In this document: one piece after another, positions 46,061-54,966 of the stretch
Layout of the letters: every line of letters begins with the position of its first letter
Position numbering within the stretch: position 1 is the stretch's first letter
NCBI RefSeq assembly: GCF_004801295.1
Contig: NZ_SSOC01000001.1
Location: 124,001 to 188,000, forward strand
DNA from: Pseudothauera nasutitermitis
GTDB lineage: Bacteria; Pseudomonadota; Gammaproteobacteria; Burkholderiales; Rhodocyclaceae
DNA: 64,000 nt
Direction: 5' to 3'
Notes under the pieces: generated by a model
The model's input: only the letters and a program-made list of their open reading frames with translations
The model's database searches: none
Told to the model about the DNA's origin: nothing
Made by a program: the position numbers and the translations under genes

Positions 46061-48829
46061 ATGATTTCTCGTTTTCTGGCAGGCCTGGCGGCCTGCCTGC
46101 TGCTTTCCGCGTGCGCGTCCACCCCGGCCGCGCTGGAATGGGATGCGCGGGTGATCCGCGGCGAACTGGCCAACGGCCTGCGCTATCAGCTCATTCCCGA
46201 CCATGCCGACGCCGGTCGGCTCGACCTGCGGCTGACCGTGCATGCCGGCTCGGTGGACGAGGACGACGATCAGGTCGGCGTCGCCCACCTGGTCGAACAT
46301 CTGGCCTTCTACAGCCACGGCGGCCATCCCGAGGACGTGCGTGCCCGGCTGCAGGCCGCCGGCTTCCAGCAGGGCAGCCACTACAACGCGGTGACCAACC
46401 ACGAGCGCACCCAGTACCTGCTCAGCCCGCCGGCCGGCGGCAAGCAGGCCGAACTGGCCCTGCAGGCCCTGGCCACGCTGGCGTTCGCCGCCGACTACGA
46501 GGCCGCCGACCTGGAGCGCGAGCGCCCCATCGTCATCGAGGAATGGCGCGGCGGCTTGGGCGTAGCCGAGCGCATGAACGGGCAGCGCATCGCTGCGCAG
46601 CGCGTCGGGTCGCGCTATCCGGCGCACCGCAGCATCGGCAACCGCGAGGCCATCGAAGGCGCTGCGCTGGAACGGCTCAAGGCCTACCAGCAACGCTGGT
46701 ACAAGCCGAACAACATGGTGCTCAGCGTAGTCGGCGACTTCGACCCGCAGATTCTGCGCGCACAGATCGAGCGGGCCTTCGGTGCCGCCGAGGCCGCAGC
46801 GCTGCCGGACCGCGAGCACCTGGAACTGCCGCTGGACGACCACCTGAAGGTGTTCCGCGTGCAGGACAGCCAGAGCGGCAGCAATCAGGTGGTGCTGCTG
46901 TTCCGCTTCCATGACCCCGCCAGCCGCCGGCAGGACGAACTGGGGGTGCGCGAGCGCTTGATCGACCGTCTGACCCTCGCCGCGCTCAAGCGCCAGTTGC
47001 GCCGCCAGGCGCGGCCCGAAGGCGTGACCAGCCTGACCGCGGTGAAGACGCAGATCGGCCGCCGCAGCGAGGTGTTCGGCGTGGCCGCCGGGCTGCGCGG
47101 CGATGCGCATGAGCAGGGGCTGAGCACCCTGCTGCGCGAACTGGAGCGCCTGCGCCGCCACGGCTTGCACCCCGAGGACGTCGAGGCGGCGCGTACCGAG
47201 GTGCGCGAGTTGGCGGAGCGCATGCTGGCCGGCAGCGCCGAAGCGGATTTCGCCGCTTGGGTGCGCAAGCTCAACGACGCCACCATCGCCGAGCGGCCGC
47301 TGCTCCATCCGCATGCCATCGCCCGCCACACCCTGGCCGCGCTGCAGGACATCGACGGCGCCGACCTGCTGGCCCGCCTGCGGCGCTGGAGCGGCAGCCC
47401 CGACCGCGTGCTGCAACTCAGCGCGCCGGGGGAGCGCCCGCTGGTGTTGCCCACGGAAGAAGAAGTGCTGGCGCTGGACCGGCGCATCGCCGCCGAACCA
47501 CTCGAACCGCCCGCCGTGCCGCGTGCGGAAAGCGCCGAAACGCCGGTCGAGCCGCCGCCCGCCGCACAGGCCGGCATCATCCGGGAAGAACGCAGCTTCC
47601 CGGAACAGCGGGTGGAGTACTGGACGCTCGGCAACGGCGACCGCCTGGTCTGGCTGCGCCAGCCGGGGGAGGGCGGGCGCATCCGCTTGCAGGTGGAAAC
47701 GGCGGCCGGTTTCGCCGATGCCGAAGTGCCGGCCTGGCAGGCGCAGTTCGCCAGCCAGCTGGCCGCGCAGGCCCTGCCGCCGTTCTGGAGCGCCGCCCAG
47801 CAGAAAGCCTGGCAGGAGGCCGCCGGCCTGCGCCTGTCGGTCGATCAGCAGGCCCGCCGGCGGGTGCTCGTGGCCAGCGCGCCGCCCGACCGCCTGGGGG
47901 AACTGCTGGCGCTGTACCGCGTACGCCAGACCCTGGTCGAACTCGACCCGGACGGTCTGGACGAGGCGCGGGGCGAGTTCGGCGAAGCCTTGCGCCGGCG
48001 GGTGGACAGCCGGCGTGCCGAGCAGGATCGCGTCTGGCAGCGTTTGAAGACGGGGCGTGCCGAGGATCGCCTGCCCACCGCCGAGGCGCTCGACGCGTTG
48101 ACCGCGGAGCGCGTGCGCGAGCTGTGGCAGCGCCAGCTCGGTGCGCCGGCGACCTACTACCTGATGGCCGACGTGGAGCCCGAGCGCCTGCGCGAACTGG
48201 TACGCCGCGAACTGGCCGGCATCCCGCGCGGGACGGTGCCGCGCATGAAGGCCGACGAGCGTCTGGCCGGCAGGCGCGAGGCCAGCCTGGCCGGCGCCCT
48301 GGAGCCGCGCACCAGCCTGCAGGCGGTGAGCTTCGCCGAACAGCCGTGGACGCCCGAGGACGCCGTGCACGTGGCGATGCTCCGCGAACTGGCGCGCGAG
48401 GCCCTGAAGGCCCGGCTGCGCGGCGAGGCCGCCGGCGTCTATCGGCTGGACTTCGATGCCGAACTGTCGCCCGACGAGCAGCGCATCCTCAGCGAACTGC
48501 GCTTCGTCAGCGCGCCGCAGCGCTTCGAGGAATTGTGGGCGCTGGCACAGGAAACCCTGGCGGAGCTGCCCGCCAGCCTGGACGAAAGCCGCCTCGCGCC
48601 CTTGCGCGAACGCCTGCGCCGGCAGGAAGCCGAGCGTCTGCGCGACCCGGCTACCCAGTTCCACCGGCTGGTGCTCAGCGACCGCGCCTGGGGCGACCCG
48701 CGCTATCTGGCGCGTCAGGCGCACCTGGCCGACGCGCTGCAACTGGCGCCGATGCGGACGCTGGCACAGCGCCTGTTCTCCGCCGACAACCGCGCCGTGC
48801 TCAAGGTGCTGCCACAGGCGGCGCAATGA
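46061..48829 (+). CDS. pqqL: M16 zinc metalloprotease, PqqL/FusC-like
   Basis: 922 aa lipoprotein-type M16 protease. The signal sequence ends in lipobox LLSAC (residues 14-18). The inverted zinc motif HLVEH is at 76-80 with a downstream Glu in VIEEWRGG, about residue 160. The C-terminal half is a second, catalytically inactive M16 module, as in PqqL and FusC, which cleave imported ferredoxin in the periplasm to free its iron. The two halves are joined by a Pro-rich linker (about 485-510). It starts 9 bases after the receptor remnant and overlaps the ABC gene by ATGA. Ferredoxin as substrate is inference from gene order. Confidence 0.85.
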   Translation: MISRFLAGLAACLLLSACASTPAALEWDARVIRGELANGLRYQLIPDHADAGRLDLRLTVHAGSVDEDDDQVGVAHLVEHLAFYSHGGHPEDVRARLQAAGFQQGSHYNAVTNHERTQYLLSPPAGGKQAELALQALATLAFAADYEAADLERERPIVIEEWRGGLGVAERMNGQRIAAQRVGSRYPAHRSIGNREAIEGAALERLKAYQQRWYKPNNMVLSVVGDFDPQILRAQIERAFGAAEAAALPDREHLELPLDDHLKVFRVQDSQSGSNQVVLLFRFHDPASRRQDELGVRERLIDRLTLAALKRQLRRQARPEGVTSLTAVKTQIGRRSEVFGVAAGLRGDAHEQGLSTLLRELERLRRHGLHPEDVEAARTEVRELAERMLAGSAEADFAAWVRKLNDATIAERPLLHPHAIARHTLAALQDIDGADLLARLRRWSGSPDRVLQLSAPGERPLVLPTEEEVLALDRRIAAEPLEPPAVPRAESAETPVEPPPAAQAGIIREERSFPEQRVEYWTLGNGDRLVWLRQPGEGGRIRLQVETAAGFADAEVPAWQAQFASQLAAQALPPFWSAAQQKAWQEAAGLRLSVDQQARRRVLVASAPPDRLGELLALYRVRQTLVELDPDGLDEARGEFGEALRRRVDSRRAEQDRVWQRLKTGRAEDRLPTAEALDALTAERVRELWQRQLGAPATYYLMADVEPERLRELVRRELAGIPRGTVPRMKADERLAGRREASLAGALEPRTSLQAVSFAEQPWTPEDAVHVAMLRELAREALKARLRGEAAGVYRLDFDAELSPDEQRILSELRFVSAPQRFEELWALAQETLAELPASLDESRLAPLRERLRRQEAERLRDPATQFHRLVLSDRAWGDPRYLARQAHLADALQLAPMRTLAQRLFSADNRAVLKVLPQAAQ

Positions 48830-50508
48830 GGCTGCTGCGCGTCTTCCTCGCCCTGGCCCGGCCGTTCTGGTGGAGCCGGGCGGGCTGGCCGGGCTGGCTG
48901 CTGCTGGCCGCGGTGTTCGCCATGGGCATGGGCATCGTCCAGGTCAATGTGCACATCAACGCCTGGAGCAAGACCTTCTACGACACCCTGGCGACCTTCG
49001 ACGGTGCCGCGCTGCTCGACCTGATGGGGGAGTACGCGCTGGCCATCGTGGTGCTGATCCTGGTGGTGGTGTCCAAGGACTGGCTGACCAAGGCGCTGAT
49101 CCTGCGCTGGCGCCAGCACCTCAACGACCACCTGCTCGAAGCCTGGTTCGCCGACCGCAGCTACTACCGCCTGGGGCTGGAAGGGGAGCCGGACCACCCC
49201 GACCAGCGCATCGCCGAGGATGCCCGCCTGCTGGCCGAAAGCAGCGTCGGCCTGCTGGTGTCCTTCTTCATCAACACCTTGCAGATCGGCGCCTTCGTCG
49301 GCGTGCTGTGGGGGCTTTCCGGCACGCAGACCTTCAGCCTCGGCGGCTACAGCCTGACGCTGGACGGCTACCTGGTGTGGGCCGCCGTGCTCTACACTTT
49401 GATCGGGACGCTGCTCACCCACTGGCTGGGGCGTCCGCTGCACGGCCTCAACTACGAGCGCCAGCGCCACGAGGCGGCGTTCCGCGCCGACCTGCTGCGT
49501 AAGCGCGACCACGCCGAACAGATCGCCCTCTACGCCGGTGAAGCCGCCGAGCGGCAGGGCCTCGGCGAACGCTTCGCGGCCATCGCCGGCAACTGGCGGG
49601 CACTGATGCACCGCGAGTTCAATCTGGGCCTGTTCACCGTCGGCTACAGCCGCTTCAGCAACATCGTGCCGGTGTTCGTCGCGCTGCCGGCCTTCCTCGC
49701 CAAGACCATCACCCTGGGCGGGCTGATGCAGATCCGCACCGCCTTCGGCGCGGTGCAGGGCTCGCTGAGCTGGTTCATCTCCGCCTACCGCGAACTGGCG
49801 GCGTGGAGCGCCACGGTGGAGCGTCTCGGGCAGTTCCAGCAGGCGCTGGAGCGCAGCCACCGGACGCGGGTCGAAATACGCCGGGGCGAGATCTTTGCTA
49901 CCTGTGCGCTGGATGTGCTGAAGCCGAGCGGCGAGGTACTGCTGCACCGCCTGAACCTGCACGCGGCACCGGGCGAATGGCTGCTGCTGGCCGGCGCCAG
50001 CGGCCTGGGCAAATCGACCCTGCTGCGCACCCTGGGCGGGCTGTGGCCCTACTACAGTGGAGACTGGCAGCTCCCGGCCGGGCGCTGCCTGCTGCTACCG
50101 CAACGTCCATATCTGGCCGGCGGGCGGCTGGATCGCGTGCTGGCCTATCCGGGGCTCGAAGTGCCGGACGAGGCGACCTTGCGCGTGGCGCTGGCGGTGG
50201 TCGGCCTGGAACGTCTGGGCGATGGGCTGGCGCGCGAGGCGGAATGGTCGCGCGAACTCTCCGGCGGCGAGCAGCAGCGGCTGTCGCTGGCGCGCGCGCT
50301 GCTGTGGCGTCCGGACACGCTGTTTCTCGACGAGGCCACCAACCAGCTGGAAGAGCAGGCCGCGCGCGGTCTGCTGCAGTGCCTGCGCGAATGGCTGCCG
50401 ACCTGTACGGTGATCGCGGTCAGCCACCAGCCGGGCGTGCAGACGCTGTTCGCGCGCCGCGTGGAACTGTCGATGGTCGCCGGAAGACTGGCCGCGGTAC
50501 CGGCCTGA
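48826..50508 (+). CDS. yddA: SbmA/YddA-type ABC transporter with fused ATPase
   Basis: 560 aa. The N-terminal SbmA/BacA-like transmembrane domain has about six helices (VHINAWSKTFYDTLATFDGA, LTKALILRWRQHLNDHLL). The C-terminal ATPase has Walker A GASGLGKSTL, signature LSGGEQQRLSLARAL and Walker B TLFLDEATNQLEEQA. This fused type (YddA in E. coli, FusD in Pectobacterium) lies beside PqqL/FusC and a TonB receptor and is proposed to take peptides or cleaved products across the inner membrane. ATG 48826 overlaps the protease TGA. Confidence 0.87.
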   Translation: MRLLRVFLALARPFWWSRAGWPGWLLLAAVFAMGMGIVQVNVHINAWSKTFYDTLATFDGAALLDLMGEYALAIVVLILVVVSKDWLTKALILRWRQHLNDHLLEAWFADRSYYRLGLEGEPDHPDQRIAEDARLLAESSVGLLVSFFINTLQIGAFVGVLWGLSGTQTFSLGGYSLTLDGYLVWAAVLYTLIGTLLTHWLGRPLHGLNYERQRHEAAFRADLLRKRDHAEQIALYAGEAAERQGLGERFAAIAGNWRALMHREFNLGLFTVGYSRFSNIVPVFVALPAFLAKTITLGGLMQIRTAFGAVQGSLSWFISAYRELAAWSATVERLGQFQQALERSHRTRVEIRRGEIFATCALDVLKPSGEVLLHRLNLHAAPGEWLLLAGASGLGKSTLLRTLGGLWPYYSGDWQLPAGRCLLLPQRPYLAGGRLDRVLAYPGLEVPDEATLRVALAVVGLERLGDGLAREAEWSRELSGGEQQRLSLARALLWRPDTLFLDEATNQLEEQAARGLLQCLREWLPTCTVIAVSHQPGVQTLFARRVELSMVAGRLAAVPA

Positions 50509-50513
50509 GCGCG

Positions 50514-51275
50514 CTAATCGGCCGGCGGCGCGGGCGCTTCGGGAAACTCGCCGACGAATTCCCCGTACGCCCGCCATTCCCCCCGCACCCGTCCTTCCAG
50601 CGGGTGGAAGCGCGATTTGTAGGACATCTTGGGGCTTTCGGCGATCCAGTAGCCCAGGTACAGGTAGGGCAGGTGGAGGCGTCGGCAGGCCTCGATCTGC
50701 CAGAGGATGCCGTAGGTGCCCAGGCTGCCCCGGGGCAGATCGGGGTCGTAGAAGGTGTAGACGCTGGACAGCCCGTCGGTGAGCCGGTCGATGACGCTGA
50801 CCATGCGCAGCGCGCCGCGCTCGCGGAATTCCACCAGGCGGGTATCCACGTGGCTTTGCAGCAGGAAGTGGGCGTACTGCTCGCGGTTGTCCTGGTCCAT
50901 GCCGCCGCCGGCGTGGCGGGCGGTCTGGTAGCGCTGGTAGAGCGCGTAGTGCTCTTCCTGGAAGGCGAGCGGGGCTTCGCTGGCGTGCAGGCCGGCGTGG
51001 CGGCGCATGGCGCGGCGCTGGCCGCGGTCGGGCTGGAAGCCTTCCACCGCCACGCGCACCGGCACGCAGGCACGGCAGTTGTCGCAGTACGGGCGGTAGG
51101 TGAAGGTGCCGCTGCGGCGGAAGCCGTTGCGCACCAGTTCGCTGTAGATGTGCGGGTCGATCAGGTGGCCGGGGGTGGCGACCTGCGAGCGCGCCATGCG
51201 CTCGGGCAGGTAGGAACAGGCGTAGGGCGCCGTGGCGTAGAACTGGATCAGCGCGTAGGGATAGTCTTTCTGCAT
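50514..51275 (-). CDS. bpt: Aspartate/glutamate leucyltransferase
   Basis: 253 aa. Bpt (ATE-like) adds Leu from Leu-tRNA to proteins with N-terminal Asp or Glu, marking them for ClpS/ClpAP. The N-terminal [14 protein letters not shown] and the [12 protein letters not shown] Cys cluster, and [20 protein letters not shown] near the C-terminus match the family. It is 26 bases after aat on the same strand. Convergent with the YddA-type transporter, 5 bases apart. Confidence 0.94.
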   Translation of the reverse strand: MQKDYPYALIQFYATAPYACSYLPERMARSQVATPGHLIDPHIYSELVRNGFRRSGTFTYRPYCDNCRACVPVRVAVEGFQPDRGQRRAMRRHAGLHASEAPLAFQEEHYALYQRYQTARHAGGGMDQDNREQYAHFLLQSHVDTRLVEFRERGALRMVSVIDRLTDGLSSVYTFYDPDLPRGSLGTYGILWQIEACRRLHLPYLYLGYWIAESPKMSYKSRFHPLEGRVRGEWRAYGEFVGEFPEAPAPPAD

Positions 51276-51301
51276 GGCGGTCCCCGGTGCGGTCGGTTCG
51301 G

Positions 51302-52009
51302 CTATCCCCAGTCGATCCCGCGCGCAGCCTCGGCGGGCCAGCGCGCGGGGGGCGGACCGCTGCGGGTCCAGGTCTCCAGACCGGCGGCGAACACGGCCCG
51401 GGGAATCTCCCGCGCGCCCATCGACAGCAGGTGTGGCGTGGTCATCTGGCAATCTATCACGGCGTAATCGCGCGCCTCAAGGAAGCGCGCCAGGTGGGCG
51501 AGAGCGACCTTGGAGGCGTCGGTGGCGCGGCTGAACATCGATTCGCCGAAGAACGCGCGGCCCAGTCCGATGCCGTACAGCCCGCCGACCAGTTCGCCGT
51601 CGAGCCAGCTTTCGACACTGTGGGCGTACCCCAGTTCGTGCATGGCGAGGTAGGCGGCGCGCATCTCGGCGGTGATCCAGGTGCTGCCGCCGGGTTCGCG
51701 CGGCGCGGCGCAGTGCTCGACGACTTCGGCGAAGGCGGTGTCCAGGCGGATTTCGAAGCGCCGCCGGCGCAGCGTCCGGCGCAGCGAGCGAGTGATGTGG
51801 ATTTCGGCGGGAAGCAGCACCAGGCGCGGGTTCGGGCTCCACCACAGGATGGGTTCGCCGGCGCTGTACCAGGGGAAGATGCCGCGCCGGTAGGCGGCCA
51901 GCAGCCAGTCCGGGGTGAGTTCGCCGCCGGCCGCGAGCAGGCCGGCGGGTTCGGCGAGCGCGCGTTCGACCGGCGGGAACTGCGGACGGCCGACCAGCCA
52001 GGGGATCAT
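51302..52009 (-). CDS. aat: Leucyl/phenylalanyl-tRNA-protein transferase
   Basis: 235 aa. Aat transfers Leu or Phe to N-terminal Lys/Arg/Met proteins. Landmarks are [61 protein letters not shown] and [18 protein letters not shown]. Its ATG overlaps the fbpC stop (ATGA), so an N-end-rule enzyme is translationally coupled to an iron-transport ATPase. Confidence 0.95.
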   Translation of the reverse strand: MIPWLVGRPQFPPVERALAEPAGLLAAGGELTPDWLLAAYRRGIFPWYSAGEPILWWSPNPRLVLLPAEIHITRSLRRTLRRRRFEIRLDTAFAEVVEHCAAPREPGGSTWITAEMRAAYLAMHELGYAHSVESWLDGELVGGLYGIGLGRAFFGESMFSRATDASKVALAHLARFLEARDYAVIDCQMTTPHLLSMGAREIPRAVFAAGLETWTRSGPPPARWPAEAARGIDWG

Positions 52010-53127
52010 GAAACGGCCCGGGCGGGCTGGACGCCCCGGGAGGCAGTGCCCGGGCCGGCCGGCGCCTCCTGGTGGAAGGTCACCACGTGGTCCGCCGCCA
52101 GGCGGATGCCGATGGCTTCGCCGATGGCGTGGTCGTGGTGGCTGGGCACCAGCGAAAGCACGCGCGTGCCGCTGGGCAGTGCCAGCGTGTACAGGATGTC
52201 CGCGCCGCGAAAGGCCTTCTTGAGCACACGCGCGCGCAGCGGGCTGGCGTCGTCATGCACGATGTCGTCGGGGCGCAGCAGCACGTCCACCGGGCAGGGT
52301 TCGCCGCGCTCGCTGCAGCCGTTGCAGCATTCCACCGGGGTGCTGCTGTGCAGGGTGCCCAGTTCCACGTGCACGCGGCGGTCGTCGAGCACGGTGCCGT
52401 GCAGCAGCACGCCCTGGCCGATGAAGTCGGCGACGAAGCGATTGGCCGGGCGGTGGTAGAGGTTGTACGGGGTGTCCCACTGCTGGATGCGGCCTTCGTG
52501 CATGATGCCGATCTCGTCGGCCACGGCGAAGGCTTCGTGCTGGTCGTGGGTGACCAGGATGGCGGTGGTGCCGCTGGCCTTGATGATGTCGCGCACCTCG
52601 TGCGAGAGGCGTTCGCGCAGATCGACGTCCAGATTGGAGAACGGCTCGTCGAGCAGCAGCAGGGCGGGGCGGGGGGCCAGCGCGCGGGCCAGCGCCACGC
52701 GCTGCTGCTGGCCGCCGGACATTTCGTGGGGATACTTGCGGCCCTGGTCGGCCAGGCCCACGGTGGCGAGCAGTTCATCGACCCGCGCGCGCCTGTCCGC
52801 CGCCGGCAGGCCGCGCAGGCCGAAGGCGATGTTCTCGGCGACGGTGAGATGGGGGAACAGCGCGTAATCCTGGAACACCATGCCGATGCGGCGCTGTTCG
52901 GGCGGGCGATGCACCTGTGTGCTGCTGACCAGTTCGCCGTCCAGGCGGATCTCGCCGCCGGCCACGCGTTCGAAGCCGGCGATGCAGCGCAGCACGGTGG
53001 TCTTGCCGCAGCCCGAAGGGCCGAGCAGGCAGCCGATGCGGCCCTGGTCGAGACGCAGGCCGAGCCGGCGGACCACGCGTTGGCCGGCGAAGGCGAGGTC
53101 GATGTCGGCGAGTTCCAGGTGGGACAT
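52006..53127 (-). CDS. fbpC: Ferric iron ABC transporter ATPase
   Basis: 373 aa. ABC ATPase with Walker A GPSGCGKTT (36-44), Q-loop VFQDYALFPHLT, signature MSGGQQQR (136-143), Walker B LLLLDEP (156-162) and H-loop VTHDQHEA. The C-terminal TOBE-like domain holds an unusual Cys cluster CCNGCSERGEPC (Cys267, 268, 271, 278). It energises the divergent FbpB permease. The C-terminal domain is of FbpC type. No fbpA binding protein is present nearby, so the periplasmic partner must be elsewhere. Confidence 0.9.
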   Translation of the reverse strand: MSHLELADIDLAFAGQRVVRRLGLRLDQGRIGCLLGPSGCGKTTVLRCIAGFERVAGGEIRLDGELVSSTQVHRPPEQRRIGMVFQDYALFPHLTVAENIAFGLRGLPAADRRARVDELLATVGLADQGRKYPHEMSGGQQQRVALARALAPRPALLLLDEPFSNLDVDLRERLSHEVRDIIKASGTTAILVTHDQHEAFAVADEIGIMHEGRIQQWDTPYNLYHRPANRFVADFIGQGVLLHGTVLDDRRVHVELGTLHSSTPVECCNGCSERGEPCPVDVLLRPDDIVHDDASPLRARVLKKAFRGADILYTLALPSGTRVLSLVPSHHDHAIGEAIGIRLAADHVVTFHQEAPAGPGTASRGVQPARAVS

Positions 53128-53212
53128 GGGTACAACCTTGTGCGGGGGCGGGCAGGCGGGAAACGATTATTGCATCGCGGCCCCCCAAATGCGATCCATT
53201 ACAATTCCCCGC

Positions 53213-54928
53213 ATGGCCGATCCGATTCCTTCACCCGCGGGCAGCGCCCCGCTTGCAGCCCCCGCGGCGCCCGGCCTGGGCGCGCGCCTGCGCCAGCGCT
53301 GGTCGTGGCTGACCGTGCTGGCGGTGCTGATCGCCGCGCTGATTTCCCTGCCGGTGCTGTCGGTGTTCTCCAACGTGCTCAGCGGCGGCACCTCGGAGAC
53401 CTGGCGCCATCTGGCCGACACCGTGCTCGGCGAGTTCGTCTGGAACACGGTGATCCTGTGTGTGGGCGTGGGCCTGGGGGCGGCCAGCATCGGCGTGACC
53501 GCCGCGTGGCTGACCGCCATGCACGATTTTCCCGGCCGGCGCTTCTTCGAGTGGGCGCTGGTGCTGCCGCTGGCGGTGCCGGCCTACGTGATGGCCTACG
53601 TGTATACCGACACCCTGCAGTTCGTCGGCCCGGTGCAGAGCTGGCTGCGCGAGACCTTCGAATGGCGGCGCGGGGACTACTGGTTTCCCGACGTGCGCTC
53701 GGTGGGCGGCGCGGTGGCCATGTTCACCTTCGTACTCTACCCGTACGTGTACATGCTGGCGCGCACCGCCTTCCTGGAGCGCGCCGCCGGCATGCTGGAG
53801 GCCGGGCGCTCGCTGGGGCTGGGGCCGTGGGGCAGCTTCTTCCGCGTGTCGCTGCCGCTGGCCCGTCCGGCGGTGGTGGCCGGCACCGCGCTGGCGCTGA
53901 TGGAAACCCTGGCGGATTTCGGCACGGTGTCCTACTTCGGCGTGCAGACCTTCACCACCGGCATCTACCGTGCGTGGTTCTCGCTGGGCGACCGGGTGGC
54001 CGCCGCGCAGCTGTCGGCCTCGCTGCTCGCCTTCGTGATCCTGGTGCTGCTGCTGGAACGCGCCAGCCGGGGCCGCGCGCGCTTCAACAACACCTCGCGC
54101 AATGCCGGAGGCGCGCCGCGCAGGCGCCTGTCGCCGCCGGCCGGCGCGCTGGCGGCGCTGGCCTGCTTCCTGCCGCTGTTCCTTGGTTTCCTGCTGCCGG
54201 GCTATCTGCTGCTGAGCATGGCGATCACCCAGGGCGACGCGCAGTTCGGCCCGCGCTTCGTGCAGTTGTCGCGCAACAGTTTCGTGCTTGCGGCGGTCAC
54301 CGCCGTGCTGGCGGTGCTGCTCGCCGTGCTGCTGGCCTACGCCGCGCGGCTGGCGCGCTCGCGCCTGCCGGAGATGCTCAACCGCATCGTCGCCCTGGGC
54401 TATGCGGTGCCCGGTTCGGTGATCGCCGTGGGCGTGCTGATTCCGGTGACCCGGCTGGACACGCGCATCGCCGCGTGGTGGGAAGGTGCCTTCGGGGTGA
54501 ATCCGGGGCTGATCCTCACCGGCGGCATCGCCGCGCTGGTGTATGCCTACCTGAGCCGCTTCCTGGCCGTGGCGCTGCACACCGTGGAGGCCAGCCTGGG
54601 CAAGATCACCCCCAGCATGGACGATGCCGCGCGCAGCCTGGGGCACGGCAAGTGGGCCACGCTGGGCCGCGTGCACGTGCCCATCCTGCGCGGCAGCCTG
54701 CTCACCGCCGGCCTGCTGGTGTTCGTCGATGTGATGAAGGAACTGCCGGCCACCCTGGTGATGCGGCCGTTCAACTTCGACACGCTGGCCACCCAGGCGC
54801 ATACGCTGGCGGCCGACGAGCGCCTGGCGGAGGCTTCCACCTCGGCGCTGAGCATCGTCGTGGTGGGCCTGCTGCCGATGTTCATCATTTCCCGGCAGAT
54901 CGTGAAGGGCGCGCGCGGCAAGGGTTGA
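53213..54928 (+). CDS. fbpB: Ferric iron ABC transporter permease
   Basis: 571 aa inner-membrane permease with about 12 helices, the double-length BPD-type permease (two EAA loops: ERAAGMLEAGRSLGLGPWG and DDAARSLGHGKWATLGRVHV). It is homologous to FbpB/SfuB for Fe3+ uptake with FbpC. The N-terminal 25 residues are Pro/Ala-rich and cytoplasmic. Start ATG 53213 follows an 85-base divergent region shared with fbpC, with a TACAAT hexamer at 53200. The two components are transcribed apart. Confidence 0.92.
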   Translation: MADPIPSPAGSAPLAAPAAPGLGARLRQRWSWLTVLAVLIAALISLPVLSVFSNVLSGGTSETWRHLADTVLGEFVWNTVILCVGVGLGAASIGVTAAWLTAMHDFPGRRFFEWALVLPLAVPAYVMAYVYTDTLQFVGPVQSWLRETFEWRRGDYWFPDVRSVGGAVAMFTFVLYPYVYMLARTAFLERAAGMLEAGRSLGLGPWGSFFRVSLPLARPAVVAGTALALMETLADFGTVSYFGVQTFTTGIYRAWFSLGDRVAAAQLSASLLAFVILVLLLERASRGRARFNNTSRNAGGAPRRRLSPPAGALAALACFLPLFLGFLLPGYLLLSMAITQGDAQFGPRFVQLSRNSFVLAAVTAVLAVLLAVLLAYAARLARSRLPEMLNRIVALGYAVPGSVIAVGVLIPVTRLDTRIAAWWEGAFGVNPGLILTGGIAALVYAYLSRFLAVALHTVEASLGKITPSMDDAARSLGHGKWATLGRVHVPILRGSLLTAGLLVFVDVMKELPATLVMRPFNFDTLATQAHTLAADERLAEASTSALSIVVVGLLPMFIISRQIVKGARGKG

Positions 54929-54966
54929 GGATTGGGAGAGGCGGGAAGGCCGGGGAGAGGCTGCCC

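Noticed and set aside
46061-50508. Interpretation as a peptide-antibiotic (microcin) maturation/export locus
   Set aside because: M16 proteases plus SbmA-type transporters can suit this, but no precursor peptide gene or modifying enzyme is present, and the FecI/FecR/TonB context favours iron uptake.
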